From an uncultured Eubacterium sp. (GTDB lineage Bacteria; Bacillota; Clostridia; Lachnospirales; Lachnospiraceae), in NCBI GenBank assembly GCA_947089855.1, contig CAMUML010000026.1:1-55331 (forward strand): a stretch of 55,331 nucleotides of DNA. Direction: 5' to 3'. The notes under the pieces were generated by a model. It was not told where the DNA came from and searched no databases. It saw only the letters and a list, made by a program, of their open reading frames with translations. The position numbers were made by a program, and so were the translations under genes. Position 1 is the first letter of the stretch. Each line of letters opens with the position of its first letter. This document shows, piece by piece, positions 25,307 through 33,513 of this stretch.

Positions 25307-25996
25307 CTATTCAATCGTATATCCAACGCCCCAGACGGTTTTGATATACTTCGGCCTCCTTGCAGGTTCGTGCATTTTTTCGCGCAGCCTTGCAATATGC
25401 GTCATAACGGTATTGTTGTTATCCAAATATGCTTCTCCCCAAACCGATTCAAACAGTTCTTCCGAAGATACGACATTTCCGCGGTGTTCGCAAAGGTACC
25501 ATAAAATATTAAATTCCAGCGGCGTTAAAATCAGCTCCCTGCCGTTTAAAAAGCATTTATGGCTGCTTTTGGAGATAGAAAGCCCACGGAAATCATGTTC
25601 TTCTGTTTCATGGAGGTCTGCCGTATTATAGCGGGTATATCTGCGCAGCTGCGATTTTACCCTTGCCATTAGTTCCAGTGGCTGGAAAGGTTTTGTAATA
25701 TAATCATCCGCCCCGAGCGTAAGCCCCATAATCTTATCTACATCTTCTACTTTAGCGGTCAACATGATAATGGGGAATAGATGCTTTTCCCGGATTTTCT
25801 GGCATAGGGTAAACCCATCCATATCCGGCAGCATAATGTCCAAAATAGCCAGGCTCAGTTCTGCCTGGCCTACACATTGCAGTGCATCGGTGGCATTATA
25901 AAATTTGTATACATCATACCCGTCATTTTTTAGGTATACTTCTACTAAATCTGCAATCGCAGTTTCATCATCGACAATCAATATTTTTTCGTTCAT
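25307..25996 (-). CDS. vanR: VanR-type OmpR-family response regulator
   Basis: 229 residues. Receiver domain: KILIVDDE at the start, phospho-Asp in LAILDIMLPDMDG near 52, the Lys in DDYITKPF near 101. The C-terminal winged helix (about 130-228) has LTPLEFNILWYL and GNVVSSEELFESVW, followed by TVMTHIARLREK and the WGVGYTIE end. AAGGAG (plus-strand CTCCTT, 26006-26011) lies nine bases before ATG 25996; the longer frame from 26089 lacks this site. First gene of the van cluster; the direct repeats upstream of vanG are its probable target. Confidence 0.9.
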   Translation of the reverse strand: MNEKILIVDDETAIADLVEVYLKNDGYDVYKFYNATDALQCVGQAELSLAILDIMLPDMDGFTLCQKIREKHLFPIIMLTAKVEDVDKIMGLTLGADDYITKPFQPLELMARVKSQLRRYTRYNTADLHETEEHDFRGLSISKSSHKCFLNGRELILTPLEFNILWYLCEHRGNVVSSEELFESVWGEAYLDNNNTVMTHIARLREKMHEPARRPKYIKTVWGVGYTIE

Positions 25997-26020
25997 TTGT
26001 ATTTGCTCCTTACCATCATT

Positions 26021-26048
26021 ATTATACCTGAAAAATTTATTTCGTAAA
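26021..26048 (-). promoter_or_regulatory. vanRS promoter
   Basis: Minus strand: TTTACG (26048-26043), 16 bases, TATAAT (26026-26021). It gives a leader of only about 20 bases before the ribosome-binding site. Confidence 0.55.
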
Positions 26049-26077
26049 GGCAAATGAGGATAAATTAAAGAGAAATT

Positions 26078-26221
26078 GTTACTATTCACGGGCCAGGAAT
26101 GCGCATAAGCTGCGCATTCCGTGAGAACATGATTCAGGAGTGAGGGGCGATTTTGCGAAGCAAACTTCCAATATCGCCCCGAATGGTTACAATGAACGGC
26201 CCCCAGGCCGTGAATAGTAAC
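26078..26221 (-). repeat. R1 repeat, copy C (complete, 144 bp)
   Basis: A complete element with GTTACTATTCACGG / CCGTGAATAGTAAC ends. Internal hairpins: GGAATGCGCA/TGCGCATTCC, GGGGCGAT (26144-26151) / ATCGCCCC (26173-26180), and a GGCC pair near the end. It is nearly the reverse complement of copy F (45327-45469). It lies between the divergent vanR and AI-2E-family genes; the gap 25997-26332 otherwise holds only the two promoters. Confidence 0.92.
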
Positions 26222-26254
26222 GAGAAATTAAGATATGCCCATCATTACAATAGC

Positions 26255-26283
26255 TTGTCTTTGTACTTTTAAAATGGTATGAT
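26255..26283 (+). promoter_or_regulatory. Promoter of the AI-2E-family gene
   Basis: TTGTCT (26255-26260), 17 bases, TATGAT (26278-26283), about 50 bases before the start codon. Confidence 0.6.
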
Positions 26284-26332
26284 ACATCTTACAATAATTT
26301 TTTCATACATTTTTTAAGGAGGAGCGCAAATT

Positions 26333-27553
26333 ATGAAAAAAGAGGATTGGATAAAAATATTTTACCAGTCGCTGACCGGGTTTATGTCCCTTGCGCTGGC
26401 GATCTTACTGTTTTTTGCTATCCAGCGTATGGGCCAGATAAAGGAGTCGTTCCACTGGCTGATGGGTGTCCTTACGCCGTTTGTTTATGGTGGGGTGTTG
26501 GCCTATTTATTAAAAACGCCGTGTAATTTTCTGGAAAAACGGATGGAAGCCATCCTGCCGCAGAAACATAAAAAGCGTGCAGATGCCTTAACGGTCCTGC
26601 TGGTGCTGCTGCTGGCTTTTTTCATTATCTATCTGTTACTTAGCATGGTCATTCCGGAAATGGTAAACAGCATTGGGATATTGGTCAATGCAGTACCGCA
26701 AAGGATCGATGAATTTGCCGTGTGGGTAAACGGGATGCTGGACGGGAACGAAGTTGCACAAAAGTATGTGACGACAGGGATCGCAAGTATGGAAGAACGG
26801 CTCCAGGAATGGGCAAAGACGGACCTGCTGCCTACAATGCAGGGTATGATGGGCGGCTTTACGGATGCGGTAGGTTCTGTGTTTGGCGTGGTCATGAACC
26901 TGATTATTGGGGTGATCATCTGTATTTATCTGCTGCTGGGGCGCAAGACATTTGCAAGGCAGGCAAAAATTGTGTTGTATGCGGTGTTTAAAAGCAGCCG
27001 GGCGGAAAAGATCTTAAATGAGTTTGCATTTATCGATAAGACATTTGTTGGATTTTTTGGTGGAAAAATATTGGACAGTGCGATTGTTGGGCTGATCTGC
27101 TACGTATTCTGCCTGATCATGTCAGTCCTTATGGATTTTCCAAATGCAGTGCTGGTTAGCGTTATTGTTGGCATTACAAACGTGATACCATATTTCGGGC
27201 CATACATAGGGGCCATCCCATCTGCATTGCTAATATTAATATCCAGCCCGGTAAACTGTGTGGTTTTTATTGTATTTATTATTATTTTACAGCAGTTTGA
27301 CGGAAATATTTTAGGGCCGAGGCTGCTTGCGGACAGTGTAGGGCTGACCGGTTTTTGGGTGCTGTTTTCCATTACGCTGTTCCAGGGGCTGTTTGGGTTT
27401 GCTGGTATCCTAGTCGGTGTGCCGGTATTTGCAGTTATCTATGATTTGGTAAAACGCATGGTTATCATCGGCCTGGAAAAGCATGGGAAGCTAGAACTTT
27501 TACATACCGCGGCGGAGAAGCCGGCCGTGCAGGAAGAACCGGGCAAAATATAA
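26333..27553 (+). CDS. AI-2E transporter family (PerM/YtvI-like) membrane protein
   Basis: 406 residues with about eight membrane helices: two near the N-terminus (about 15-60), one at 80-105, and the remainder from about 185 to 375, separated by an amphipathic region 110-175. The conserved C-terminal part reads TNVIPYFGPYIGAIPSALL and QQFDGNILGPRLLADSVGL, characteristic of the family. Members have been linked to AI-2 export, cation/proton exchange and, as YtvI, sporulation; no substrate can be assigned. AAGGAGG about ten bases upstream supports the start. A single-gene unit between its own promoter and a strong terminator. Confidence 0.88.
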   Translation: MKKEDWIKIFYQSLTGFMSLALAILLFFAIQRMGQIKESFHWLMGVLTPFVYGGVLAYLLKTPCNFLEKRMEAILPQKHKKRADALTVLLVLLLAFFIIYLLLSMVIPEMVNSIGILVNAVPQRIDEFAVWVNGMLDGNEVAQKYVTTGIASMEERLQEWAKTDLLPTMQGMMGGFTDAVGSVFGVVMNLIIGVIICIYLLLGRKTFARQAKIVLYAVFKSSRAEKILNEFAFIDKTFVGFFGGKILDSAIVGLICYVFCLIMSVLMDFPNAVLVSVIVGITNVIPYFGPYIGAIPSALLILISSPVNCVVFIVFIIILQQFDGNILGPRLLADSVGLTGFWVLFSITLFQGLFGFAGILVGVPVFAVIYDLVKRMVIIGLEKHGKLELLHTAAEKPAVQEEPGKI

Positions 27554-27569
27554 ATTGTGGGCGGAAAAC

Positions 27570-27620
27570 GGACCAGTAAAAAACAGGCGGAAACAGCTTA
27601 GGCCTGTTTTTTACTGGTCC
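27570..27620 (+). terminator. Strong terminator of the AI-2E-family gene
   Basis: A perfect 19-bp stem, 27570-27588 with 27602-27620 (GGACCAGTAAAAAACAGGC and its complement). The T run is inside the stem, and loss of the lower stem leaves a GC-rich hairpin followed by TTTTTT. Confidence 0.8.
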
Positions 27621-27626
27621 TGCGGC

Positions 27627-27684
27627 GTTACAGTTCACACCCACGCCATACAGCGGAATGCATGGCGTGGGTGTGAAAAGTAAC
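27627..27684. repeat. R1-like minimal palindrome, copy D
   Basis: A 58-bp hairpin with arms of 23 bases (27627-27649 and 27662-27684), which has the R1 ends GTTAC...TTCAC / GTGAA...GTAAC but its own arm sequence ACCCACGCCAT and no internal modules. In the 334-base gap 27554-27887 it and the preceding terminator are the only features seen. Confidence 0.7.
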
Positions 27685-27887
27685 TCTGCAGCTTCTGTCG
27701 AAGCATGCCGTCGAAAATAAATAGTAGGATTTATGTATATTTTTTGCTATAATAGAAAAGCGTTCCTTGCGTCACACAAAGGAAAAAGCATTTGACAGGA
27801 CAGTACATAGGAATAAAGGGAATAGAAAATAGATTGAAAAAGAGGGCTGGCAGCCGGTATTTGCAGGCGAGATAAGGAGGAAAAGAA

Positions 27888-29450
27888 ATGGCACATAATT
27901 TTATATGCAATGAGGATACAGCAGTTGTACAGACAAAGCAGGGCAAGGTCAGGGGGTATATTTATGATGATGTTACTATTTTTAAAGGTATCCCATATGC
28001 CAAGGCGGCACGTTTCCATGCACCGCATCCGCTAAAGCCGTGGAAGGGCGTAATGGAAACGACCAGCTATGGCTATGTATGCCCGTTATTGGAGCTGCCA
28101 AAGCCTACAGGGGAACTTAGTGTACCGCACCGTTATTGGGTAATGAACGAAGACTGCCAGAATCTGAATATTTGGACGCCATGCTGTGATGCTGGGAAAC
28201 GGCCTGTACTGGTATGGCTGCATGGGGGTGGATATGAATCGGGCTCTGCAATCGAGCATATCGCTTACGACGGTGAAAATATGTGCCGTATCGGCCAGGC
28301 TGTTGTGGTATCGGTCAACCATAGGCTGAATCTTTTGGGCTATTTTGACTTATCGGCATATGGGGAAGAATATGCAGATTCAGGAAATGCAGGGACGCAG
28401 GATTTAGTGGCGGCATTAAAGTGGATACAGGATAATATAGAGAATTTTGGCGGAGACCCTGGCAATGTAACCCTTTTTGGCCAATCCGGCGGCGGGGATA
28501 AGGTCACATCCCTATTACAGACGCCAGCGGCGGACGGCCTGTATGCGAAAGGGGTTAATATGAGCGGCGTCCTTGGCCATAGGCTTTCTTGCGGAGAAGG
28601 AGATGGCCAGGAACTGGCCATTGCCATAATGGCCGAGCTTGGAATTGATGACGATATAAAAGAATTGGAGGCAGTACCGTATGCAGAGCTGGCGCAGGCA
28701 TATCTGCGTATCCGTCCGGAATTTATGGCGGCTGGCAAGTATATTGGGTGTGCGCCATATCCAAATGCCTTTTACAAAGGCAGTCCGGAAACGGTAGGGT
28801 TCCGGGGAGAAACCGCCCATATCCCGCTTTTGGTAGGTACGGTTTACGGGGAATTTTCATCCTTTTTGCCGTCGGCGTACAAAAAACAGGGTATGACGGA
28901 TGAAGAGGGCGTACAGGCTGTGTACAAGGCAGCCGGGGCAGAAGCTGCAGATAAGCTGCTGCCATATTTTAGGGAAGCTTATCCGCAGCGCAACCCAGTA
29001 GACCTGCTGGCGCTGGATTTCCTGTTCCGCCATCCAGCACAGCAATTTATCAGGCAGCGCAGTGCTTTGAATCATTGTACTTATTCGTACTTATTTAATC
29101 AGGACTTGCCGTTAAATGGAGGGACGCCGCCGTGGCACTGCGCCGATATACCGTTTGTTTTCCATAATACCGGGATGGTTTCGGCAACACAGAAAGAAGG
29201 GGTGACGGATAAACTGGAAGCGCAGATCTTTGGCAGCATAATTGCATTTGCTTTTACCGGTGACCCAAACCATATCGGGATCCCGCAGTGGCCGGCAAGC
29301 AGCCCGCAGGAAGAACAGACCATGGTGTTTGGGGAAGATACAAAACTGCGGTGCAATTTCGATGCGCAGCTGGTGCCGCTGGCAGAACGGTATCTGTCGG
29401 AGGGGTTTGAAAAAATGTTGGCGGAACATGCGCAAGAGGTGCAGCATTAG
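27888..29450 (+). CDS. Type-B carboxylesterase (para-nitrobenzyl esterase-like)
   Basis: 520 residues, alpha/beta hydrolase of the carboxylesterase/cholinesterase family. The oxyanion-hole segment is LVWLHGGGYESGS near 105-117; the nucleophile is the Ser of GDPGNVTLFGQSGGG near 200; the acidic residue is probably in VGTVYGEFSSF; the His is in PPWHCADIPFVFHN near 410. No signal peptide is visible, so it is probably cytosolic. The substrate (an ester such as an acylated sugar or xenobiotic) is unknown. AAGGAGG lies nine bases upstream of ATG. Transcribed alone, with a terminator right after the stop. Confidence 0.9.
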   Translation: MAHNFICNEDTAVVQTKQGKVRGYIYDDVTIFKGIPYAKAARFHAPHPLKPWKGVMETTSYGYVCPLLELPKPTGELSVPHRYWVMNEDCQNLNIWTPCCDAGKRPVLVWLHGGGYESGSAIEHIAYDGENMCRIGQAVVVSVNHRLNLLGYFDLSAYGEEYADSGNAGTQDLVAALKWIQDNIENFGGDPGNVTLFGQSGGGDKVTSLLQTPAADGLYAKGVNMSGVLGHRLSCGEGDGQELAIAIMAELGIDDDIKELEAVPYAELAQAYLRIRPEFMAAGKYIGCAPYPNAFYKGSPETVGFRGETAHIPLLVGTVYGEFSSFLPSAYKKQGMTDEEGVQAVYKAAGAEAADKLLPYFREAYPQRNPVDLLALDFLFRHPAQQFIRQRSALNHCTYSYLFNQDLPLNGGTPPWHCADIPFVFHNTGMVSATQKEGVTDKLEAQIFGSIIAFAFTGDPNHIGIPQWPASSPQEEQTMVFGEDTKLRCNFDAQLVPLAERYLSEGFEKMLAEHAQEVQH

Positions 29451-29462
29451 TGGGTTGTGGGA

Positions 29463-29507
29463 AGGCGGCCAAAATTCTCGGGGAGGGGGTTTTGGCCGCC
29501 TTTTTTT
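29463..29507 (+). terminator. Rho-independent terminator of the carboxylesterase gene
   Basis: AGGCGGCCAAAA (29463-29474) pairs with TTTTGGCCGCCT (29490-29501), followed by TTTTTT. The rest of the 502-base gap 29451-29952 holds the next promoter and leader; nothing else was recognised. Confidence 0.9.
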
Positions 29508-29775
29508 GGGTGGTTTTCTGATGCTTTACGTGCATTGTAACAAACATTGCGGCAAAGCTGTGCAGTACCACAACTTGATAAAATCCTGCTGCCCGGCCAG
29601 GCAAGGCAGCGGCCCCCATCCGGCGTCCGGGATGCCACAATTAACAGCGTTCCTGGTTAGGCATTTCCTGGGCCAGGTTGTGTGAGGGATTTTTTAAGTA
29701 AATAACATTGGTTTCATGGGTTATCCGAACTGTTACGTTGGTTTTTAAATATGTCGATAGGAGGTGCTTTTTTTG

Positions 29776-29804
29776 TTGTGAAAGTTTGGGGCTTGTGGTA
29801 TGAT
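29776..29804 (+). promoter_or_regulatory. Promoter of the solute-binding protein / chemoreceptor unit
   Basis: TTGTGA (29776-29781), 17 bases, TATGAT (29799-29804). It predicts a leader of about 140 bases. Confidence 0.65.
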
Positions 29805-29849
29805 ATGCTAGGACATGTTTTAAAAAAGCTTTCTGTGGGCAAAATACAG

Positions 29850-29877
29850 CTGCATAGCCAAGTGCCTCGGCTTGCAG
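29850..29877 (+). promoter_or_regulatory. Leader hairpin upstream of the solute-binding protein gene
   Basis: CTGCA-T-AGCC ... GGCT-TGCAG, a 9-bp stem with one bulge, is followed by GATGCGGCGGCCGG. It lies inside the transcribed leader; the class is not recognised. Confidence 0.4.
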
Positions 29878-29952
29878 ATGCGGCGGCCGGAAATCTAAAA
29901 AATGAAATAGCTCAATAAAACATCATTCGATAAAGAAAGGCAGGCATAGGCA

Positions 29953-31320
29953 ATGAAACAATGTACAGATGTCCAAACAATATACCATGCATCCGCAAAG
30001 CATCCATACAACTGGCACAAAACATCCGGCCTACTGCTGGCCACAGCTATATGCATTACCGCACTGTCTGGCTGCAGCAGTGGTAACAGCGGGCCGAAAG
30101 GAAAAACTGCAAATGGAACGGGCAGTGGTACGCAGCGGCCGGAAGGGAAAGAAGAAGCTTCTAGCCAGGAAAATCCTGACGGCGGTGCGCAGGATGTAAC
30201 GCTTACGGTATGGGGCGCGCAGGAGGATGCGGCGCTGATGGAGCAGGTTATCCAAGGGTTCGAGCAAGAATACCGGGGACAGGCGGATTTTTCTATTACA
30301 TATGAAGTGCAAGGGGAATCCTCCTGTAAAGATGCCCTGCTTGGCGGCCTGGAAGAAGGCGCGGACGTATTTACATTTGCAGACGACCAGCTAAACGCAC
30401 TGGCTGCAGCCGGGGCGGTAGAGCCGGTCGCCAATGCTGATGAAATACGCACAGAGCATTTAGAGCGTGCAGTCGAAGCGGCTTGCGTGGGGGACGAACT
30501 GTATGCCTATCCCTTAACGGCGGATAATGGGTATTTCCTCTATTATAATAAAGAGTATTTTACGGAGCAGGATGTCAGGTCGCTGGATCAAATACTGGAA
30601 ATTGCAGCGAAGAACCACAAATTTTTTTCGATGGACTGGACTTCGGCCTGGTATGTGTATTCCTTTTTTGGAAATACAGGGCTGGAAACCGGGCTGAATG
30701 AGGATGGAATTACAAATTACTGTACCTGGAACCAGACCGGCGGGGCAGTGGAAGGCGTGGATGTGGCACAGGCGATGCTGGATATTGCGGCAAGCCCAGG
30801 GTTTTCCAGCAGGCCGGATGGGGAATTTTTAGCAGGCGTGCAGGATGGGAGTATTATCGTTGGTGTCAGCGGTGTTTGGAATGCGGTAGGGGTAGCGCAA
30901 GCCTGGGGCGAAGCGATGGGTGCCTGCAAACTGCCGGAGTATACCTGCGGCGGGCAGCAGATCCAGATGGCATCGTTTTCCGGCTGCAAGCTGATCGGCG
31001 TCAATGCGTATTCTAAGCATCCGGACTGGGCGGCAAAGCTGGCGGAATGGATTGTAAGCGGGCCGAACCAGCAGCTTCGTTTTGAAATGCGCGGGCAGGG
31101 CCCTTCGAATAAGCAGGCAGCGGAGTCGCCACAGGTGCAGGGGTCGGCAGCCATCGCCGCCCTGTTGGACCAGTCGGAGTTTTCCCAGCTTCAGCGTATC
31201 GGCGGGAAATTTTGGGATCCGGTTGCGGCGTTTGCAGCAAATATGGAAGCGGGCAACCCGGACGGAAAAGACCTGCAGGCGCAGCTTGACGAGATGGCGG
31301 AGGGCATTATGGCCCGGTAA
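29953..31320 (+). CDS. Extracellular solute-binding lipoprotein (family 1, maltose-binding type)
   Basis: 455 residues. The N-terminal extension and hydrophobic segment (about 26-38) end in lipobox ALSGC (Cys near 41), then a Ser/Gly/Lys/Glu-rich tether (42-75). The mature domain starts DVTLTVWGAQEDAALM and has the DVFTFADDQLNALA hinge and YPLTADNGYFLYYN segment typical of maltose/oligosaccharide-binding proteins. No ABC permease or ATPase gene is near; the next gene, nine codons or so downstream, is a chemoreceptor, so it may deliver ligand to that receptor. The ribosome-binding site is weak (AAAGG about 14 bases before ATG). Confidence 0.85.
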   Translation: MKQCTDVQTIYHASAKHPYNWHKTSGLLLATAICITALSGCSSGNSGPKGKTANGTGSGTQRPEGKEEASSQENPDGGAQDVTLTVWGAQEDAALMEQVIQGFEQEYRGQADFSITYEVQGESSCKDALLGGLEEGADVFTFADDQLNALAAAGAVEPVANADEIRTEHLERAVEAACVGDELYAYPLTADNGYFLYYNKEYFTEQDVRSLDQILEIAAKNHKFFSMDWTSAWYVYSFFGNTGLETGLNEDGITNYCTWNQTGGAVEGVDVAQAMLDIAASPGFSSRPDGEFLAGVQDGSIIVGVSGVWNAVGVAQAWGEAMGACKLPEYTCGGQQIQMASFSGCKLIGVNAYSKHPDWAAKLAEWIVSGPNQQLRFEMRGQGPSNKQAAESPQVQGSAAIAALLDQSEFSQLQRIGGKFWDPVAAFAANMEAGNPDGKDLQAQLDEMAEGIMAR

Positions 31321-31361
31321 AGGATAGGATGGTAAAGGAAGAGGCTGTGGGAGGGCAGACA

Positions 31362-32957
31362 ATGAAAAGCAGGTTCAGCATAAAACAGCGTTTGATATTG
31401 CCTATTGTTTTATTGGGGGTTGTAGCACTTATATCAAATGCGTTATCTATATACAGCATTCATAAAGTGGATGCCAATGCAGTGGATATTGCAGACAACT
31501 ATATGGACGGGGCGGCAAAATTGGCAGACATCCGGCGTATCCTGTTAAATACCCATAAAATGGCGTTGTCGCATATTGTTGCAGCAGATTATGACACAAT
31601 GATTACGATTGTAAATCAGATAAAACAGGAAGAGGAAGAATTAAGCCGGGCATTGGAAGATTTTGCCGTTTACCTTGCCTATATCCCGGAGGGGGAAGCG
31701 GCTGCGTATACACAGCTAAAAGACGATTACGGGGCGTTTTGCCATGCTTTGGTTTCTTTGGTATGTGCAAGTGCGGATAGCAAGACACAGGAGGCCTATG
31801 CCTGTGCAAATGGGGATGTGGCCTATTATAGCAGCGAAATGGAACAAAAAATGGCGCAGCTGGATGATGCCATTAGCAGCCAGGCCAGGCAAGCCAGGCA
31901 GCGGCTAAAAACAGTTTACCATTCTTCGATCATTGTAATGGGCATATCCAGTGTGGCAGGCGTTATCCTTGTAATAGCAGCGATTAGTATTTTGCTGAAA
32001 TATGTCGTAAAACCGATCCAGCATATGATGAAAACGCTGCATGGCAGTTCGGAACGTATGAATGAAGTAGTCGGAGAAGTGCTGGAACGGACCAAAAATT
32101 CCAATAAAAGCGCAAGGGGCCTGCATTCTGTGACGGAATCGCTCTCTGCCGCTATCCGCAAGGTTGCGGGCAGTGTTTCTAAGATCAATGCAAGTGTGCT
32201 GCAGGTAAACGGGGATGTGGATGAGATTGTGCAAGAATGCGGTTCGATCACGGACTATGCTTCGGCTATGAAGATGCGCGCAGGGGAAATGGAACAGAGT
32301 GCGCAAATGAATACAGAGATTATCCGTAAAAAAGTAGACAGTATCCTGGAGGTGTTAAACCAGGCCATTAAAAACAGCGAAAGTGTCGACCAGGTAAACA
32401 GCCTGACCAAAGATATTTTAAATATCTCTACGACAACGAACTTGATTGCCTTAAATGCTTCTGTAGAAGCATCCCATGCAGGGCAGGCAGGCAAAGGGTT
32501 TGCAGTTGTGGCAGGCGAGATCCGGGAACTTGCCGATTCTTGTGCCAAAACGGCTACGCGCATCCAGGAAGTCAATGGGATTGTTACGGATACCGTGCAT
32601 AACCTTTCCCAAAATGCGCAGGAACTGGTGGATTATTTAAATAAAAAGATTCTAAAGGAATTCCAGGTATTTGTCTGTGCAGGGCAGCAGTACAACGACG
32701 ATGCAGCCTATATTGAGCAAAAGATGGAAAAATTTAACAGCAAGGAGGAACAGCTGCGCAGCACCATGCAGGAAATCGCGGTATCTTTGGAGAGTATCAG
32801 CAATGCGATTTCCGAAGGCGCCGGGGGCATTACCGGTGCGGCAGGCAGCACAAAAAGCCTGGCTGGGGATATGGCGGATATTACAAGGCGTATGGATATT
32901 AACTATGAGATTGTAGAGGAGCTGCGTAGGCAGACGGAAGTATTTGCAAATTTGTAG
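31362..32957 (+). CDS. Methyl-accepting chemotaxis protein
   Basis: 531 residues from Met 31362, chosen because GGGAGGG lies six bases before it; a start at 31329 (adds 11 residues) is possible. Membrane helices at about 10-30 and 190-213 flank a helical extracellular domain of about 155 residues of four-helix-bundle type. A short HAMP-like segment precedes a long coiled-coil signalling domain whose hairpin tip is NLIALNASVEASHAGQAGKGFAVVAGEIRELA, the site that contacts CheA/CheW in known receptors. Probably senses the ligand of the upstream binding protein. No che genes are in the window. Confidence 0.88.
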   Translation: MKSRFSIKQRLILPIVLLGVVALISNALSIYSIHKVDANAVDIADNYMDGAAKLADIRRILLNTHKMALSHIVAADYDTMITIVNQIKQEEEELSRALEDFAVYLAYIPEGEAAAYTQLKDDYGAFCHALVSLVCASADSKTQEAYACANGDVAYYSSEMEQKMAQLDDAISSQARQARQRLKTVYHSSIIVMGISSVAGVILVIAAISILLKYVVKPIQHMMKTLHGSSERMNEVVGEVLERTKNSNKSARGLHSVTESLSAAIRKVAGSVSKINASVLQVNGDVDEIVQECGSITDYASAMKMRAGEMEQSAQMNTEIIRKKVDSILEVLNQAIKNSESVDQVNSLTKDILNISTTTNLIALNASVEASHAGQAGKGFAVVAGEIRELADSCAKTATRIQEVNGIVTDTVHNLSQNAQELVDYLNKKILKEFQVFVCAGQQYNDDAAYIEQKMEKFNSKEEQLRSTMQEIAVSLESISNAISEGAGGITGAAGSTKSLAGDMADITRRMDINYEIVEELRRQTEVFANL

Positions 32958-32982
32958 GTTCTGGACATAGGATGATTATACT

Positions 32983-33016
32983 GGCGGCAGCAGTGTTTTT
33001 AGGCACTGCTGCCGCC
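32983..33016 (+). terminator. Hairpin after the MCP gene
   Basis: GGCGGCAGCAGTG (32983-32995) pairs with CACTGCTGCCGCC (33004-33016) perfectly around TTTTTAGG. It is not followed by a T run, so termination efficiency is uncertain. Confidence 0.6.
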
Positions 33017-33079
33017 GTATGTTTATGGTGCAAGCTTGCTTGACGTAAAGGCGGAGGTAAGAAATTATAAAATCTGCGG

Positions 33080-33133
33080 TTGACATTTAGTTCTACATAT
33101 TGTAGACTATAAAAAGGTCGACAATATGTAGAA
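33080..33133 (+). promoter_or_regulatory. Promoter with two BlaI-type operators
   Basis: TTGACA (33080-33085), 17 bases, TAGACT (33103-33108). Operator 1, TTCTACATATTGTAGA (33091-33106), fills the spacer and the -10. Operator 2, TCGACAATATGTAGAA (33118-33133), is its near-exact reverse complement. The TACA...TGTA core resembles known BlaI/MecI sites. Confidence 0.82.
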
Positions 33134-33150
33134 TTAAAGGAGGATACAAG

Positions 33151-33513
33151 ATGGCGGATTATGGACTGGGCAGTGCGGAAATGCGGTTTGCAACCATAAT
33201 ATGGGGCAACGAACCCATTCCTTCCGGGGAACTTGCAAAGTTAAGCGAAAAAGAACTAGGCTGGAAAAAATCAACCTCGTATACGGTACTAAAACGCCTA
33301 TGCGGGCGCGGGCTTTTTCAAAATGCAAAAGGGATGGTCACTTCGCTGGTTTCGTATGAAGAGTTCCAGGCAAAACAAAGCGAAAAGTTTGTGGAAGAAA
33401 AATTTAAAGGCTCGCTTCCAAGTTTTGTAGCCGCATTTTGTTCGCGCAAACCATTGAGCAGGCAGGACATTGCGCAGCTACAGGAAATCATTGATAAGGA
33501 GGGCAGGCGATGA
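33151..33513 (+). CDS. BlaI/MecI-family transcriptional repressor
   Basis: 120 residues. Winged-helix DNA-binding domain at 8-75 (GLGSAEMRFATIIWGNEP, KSTSYTVLKRLCGRGLF), and a C-terminal dimerisation part (ALPSFVAAF-like SLPSFVAAFCSRK ... DIAQLQEIID) as in BlaI. AAAGGAGG is nine bases before the start. Its stop overlaps the start of the M56 peptidase gene (ATGA), the standard blaI-blaR1 type arrangement. It should bind the two operators just upstream and be inactivated by the partner protease. Confidence 0.92.
   Translation: MADYGLGSAEMRFATIIWGNEPIPSGELAKLSEKELGWKKSTSYTVLKRLCGRGLFQNAKGMVTSLVSYEEFQAKQSEKFVEEKFKGSLPSFVAAFCSRKPLSRQDIAQLQEIIDKEGRR

Noticed and set aside
29830-29895. c-di-GMP-I (GEMM) riboswitch
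   Set aside because: GGGCAAAA and a later GC-rich stretch look vaguely similar, but the conserved receptor pairing and the two expected stems could not be laid out.
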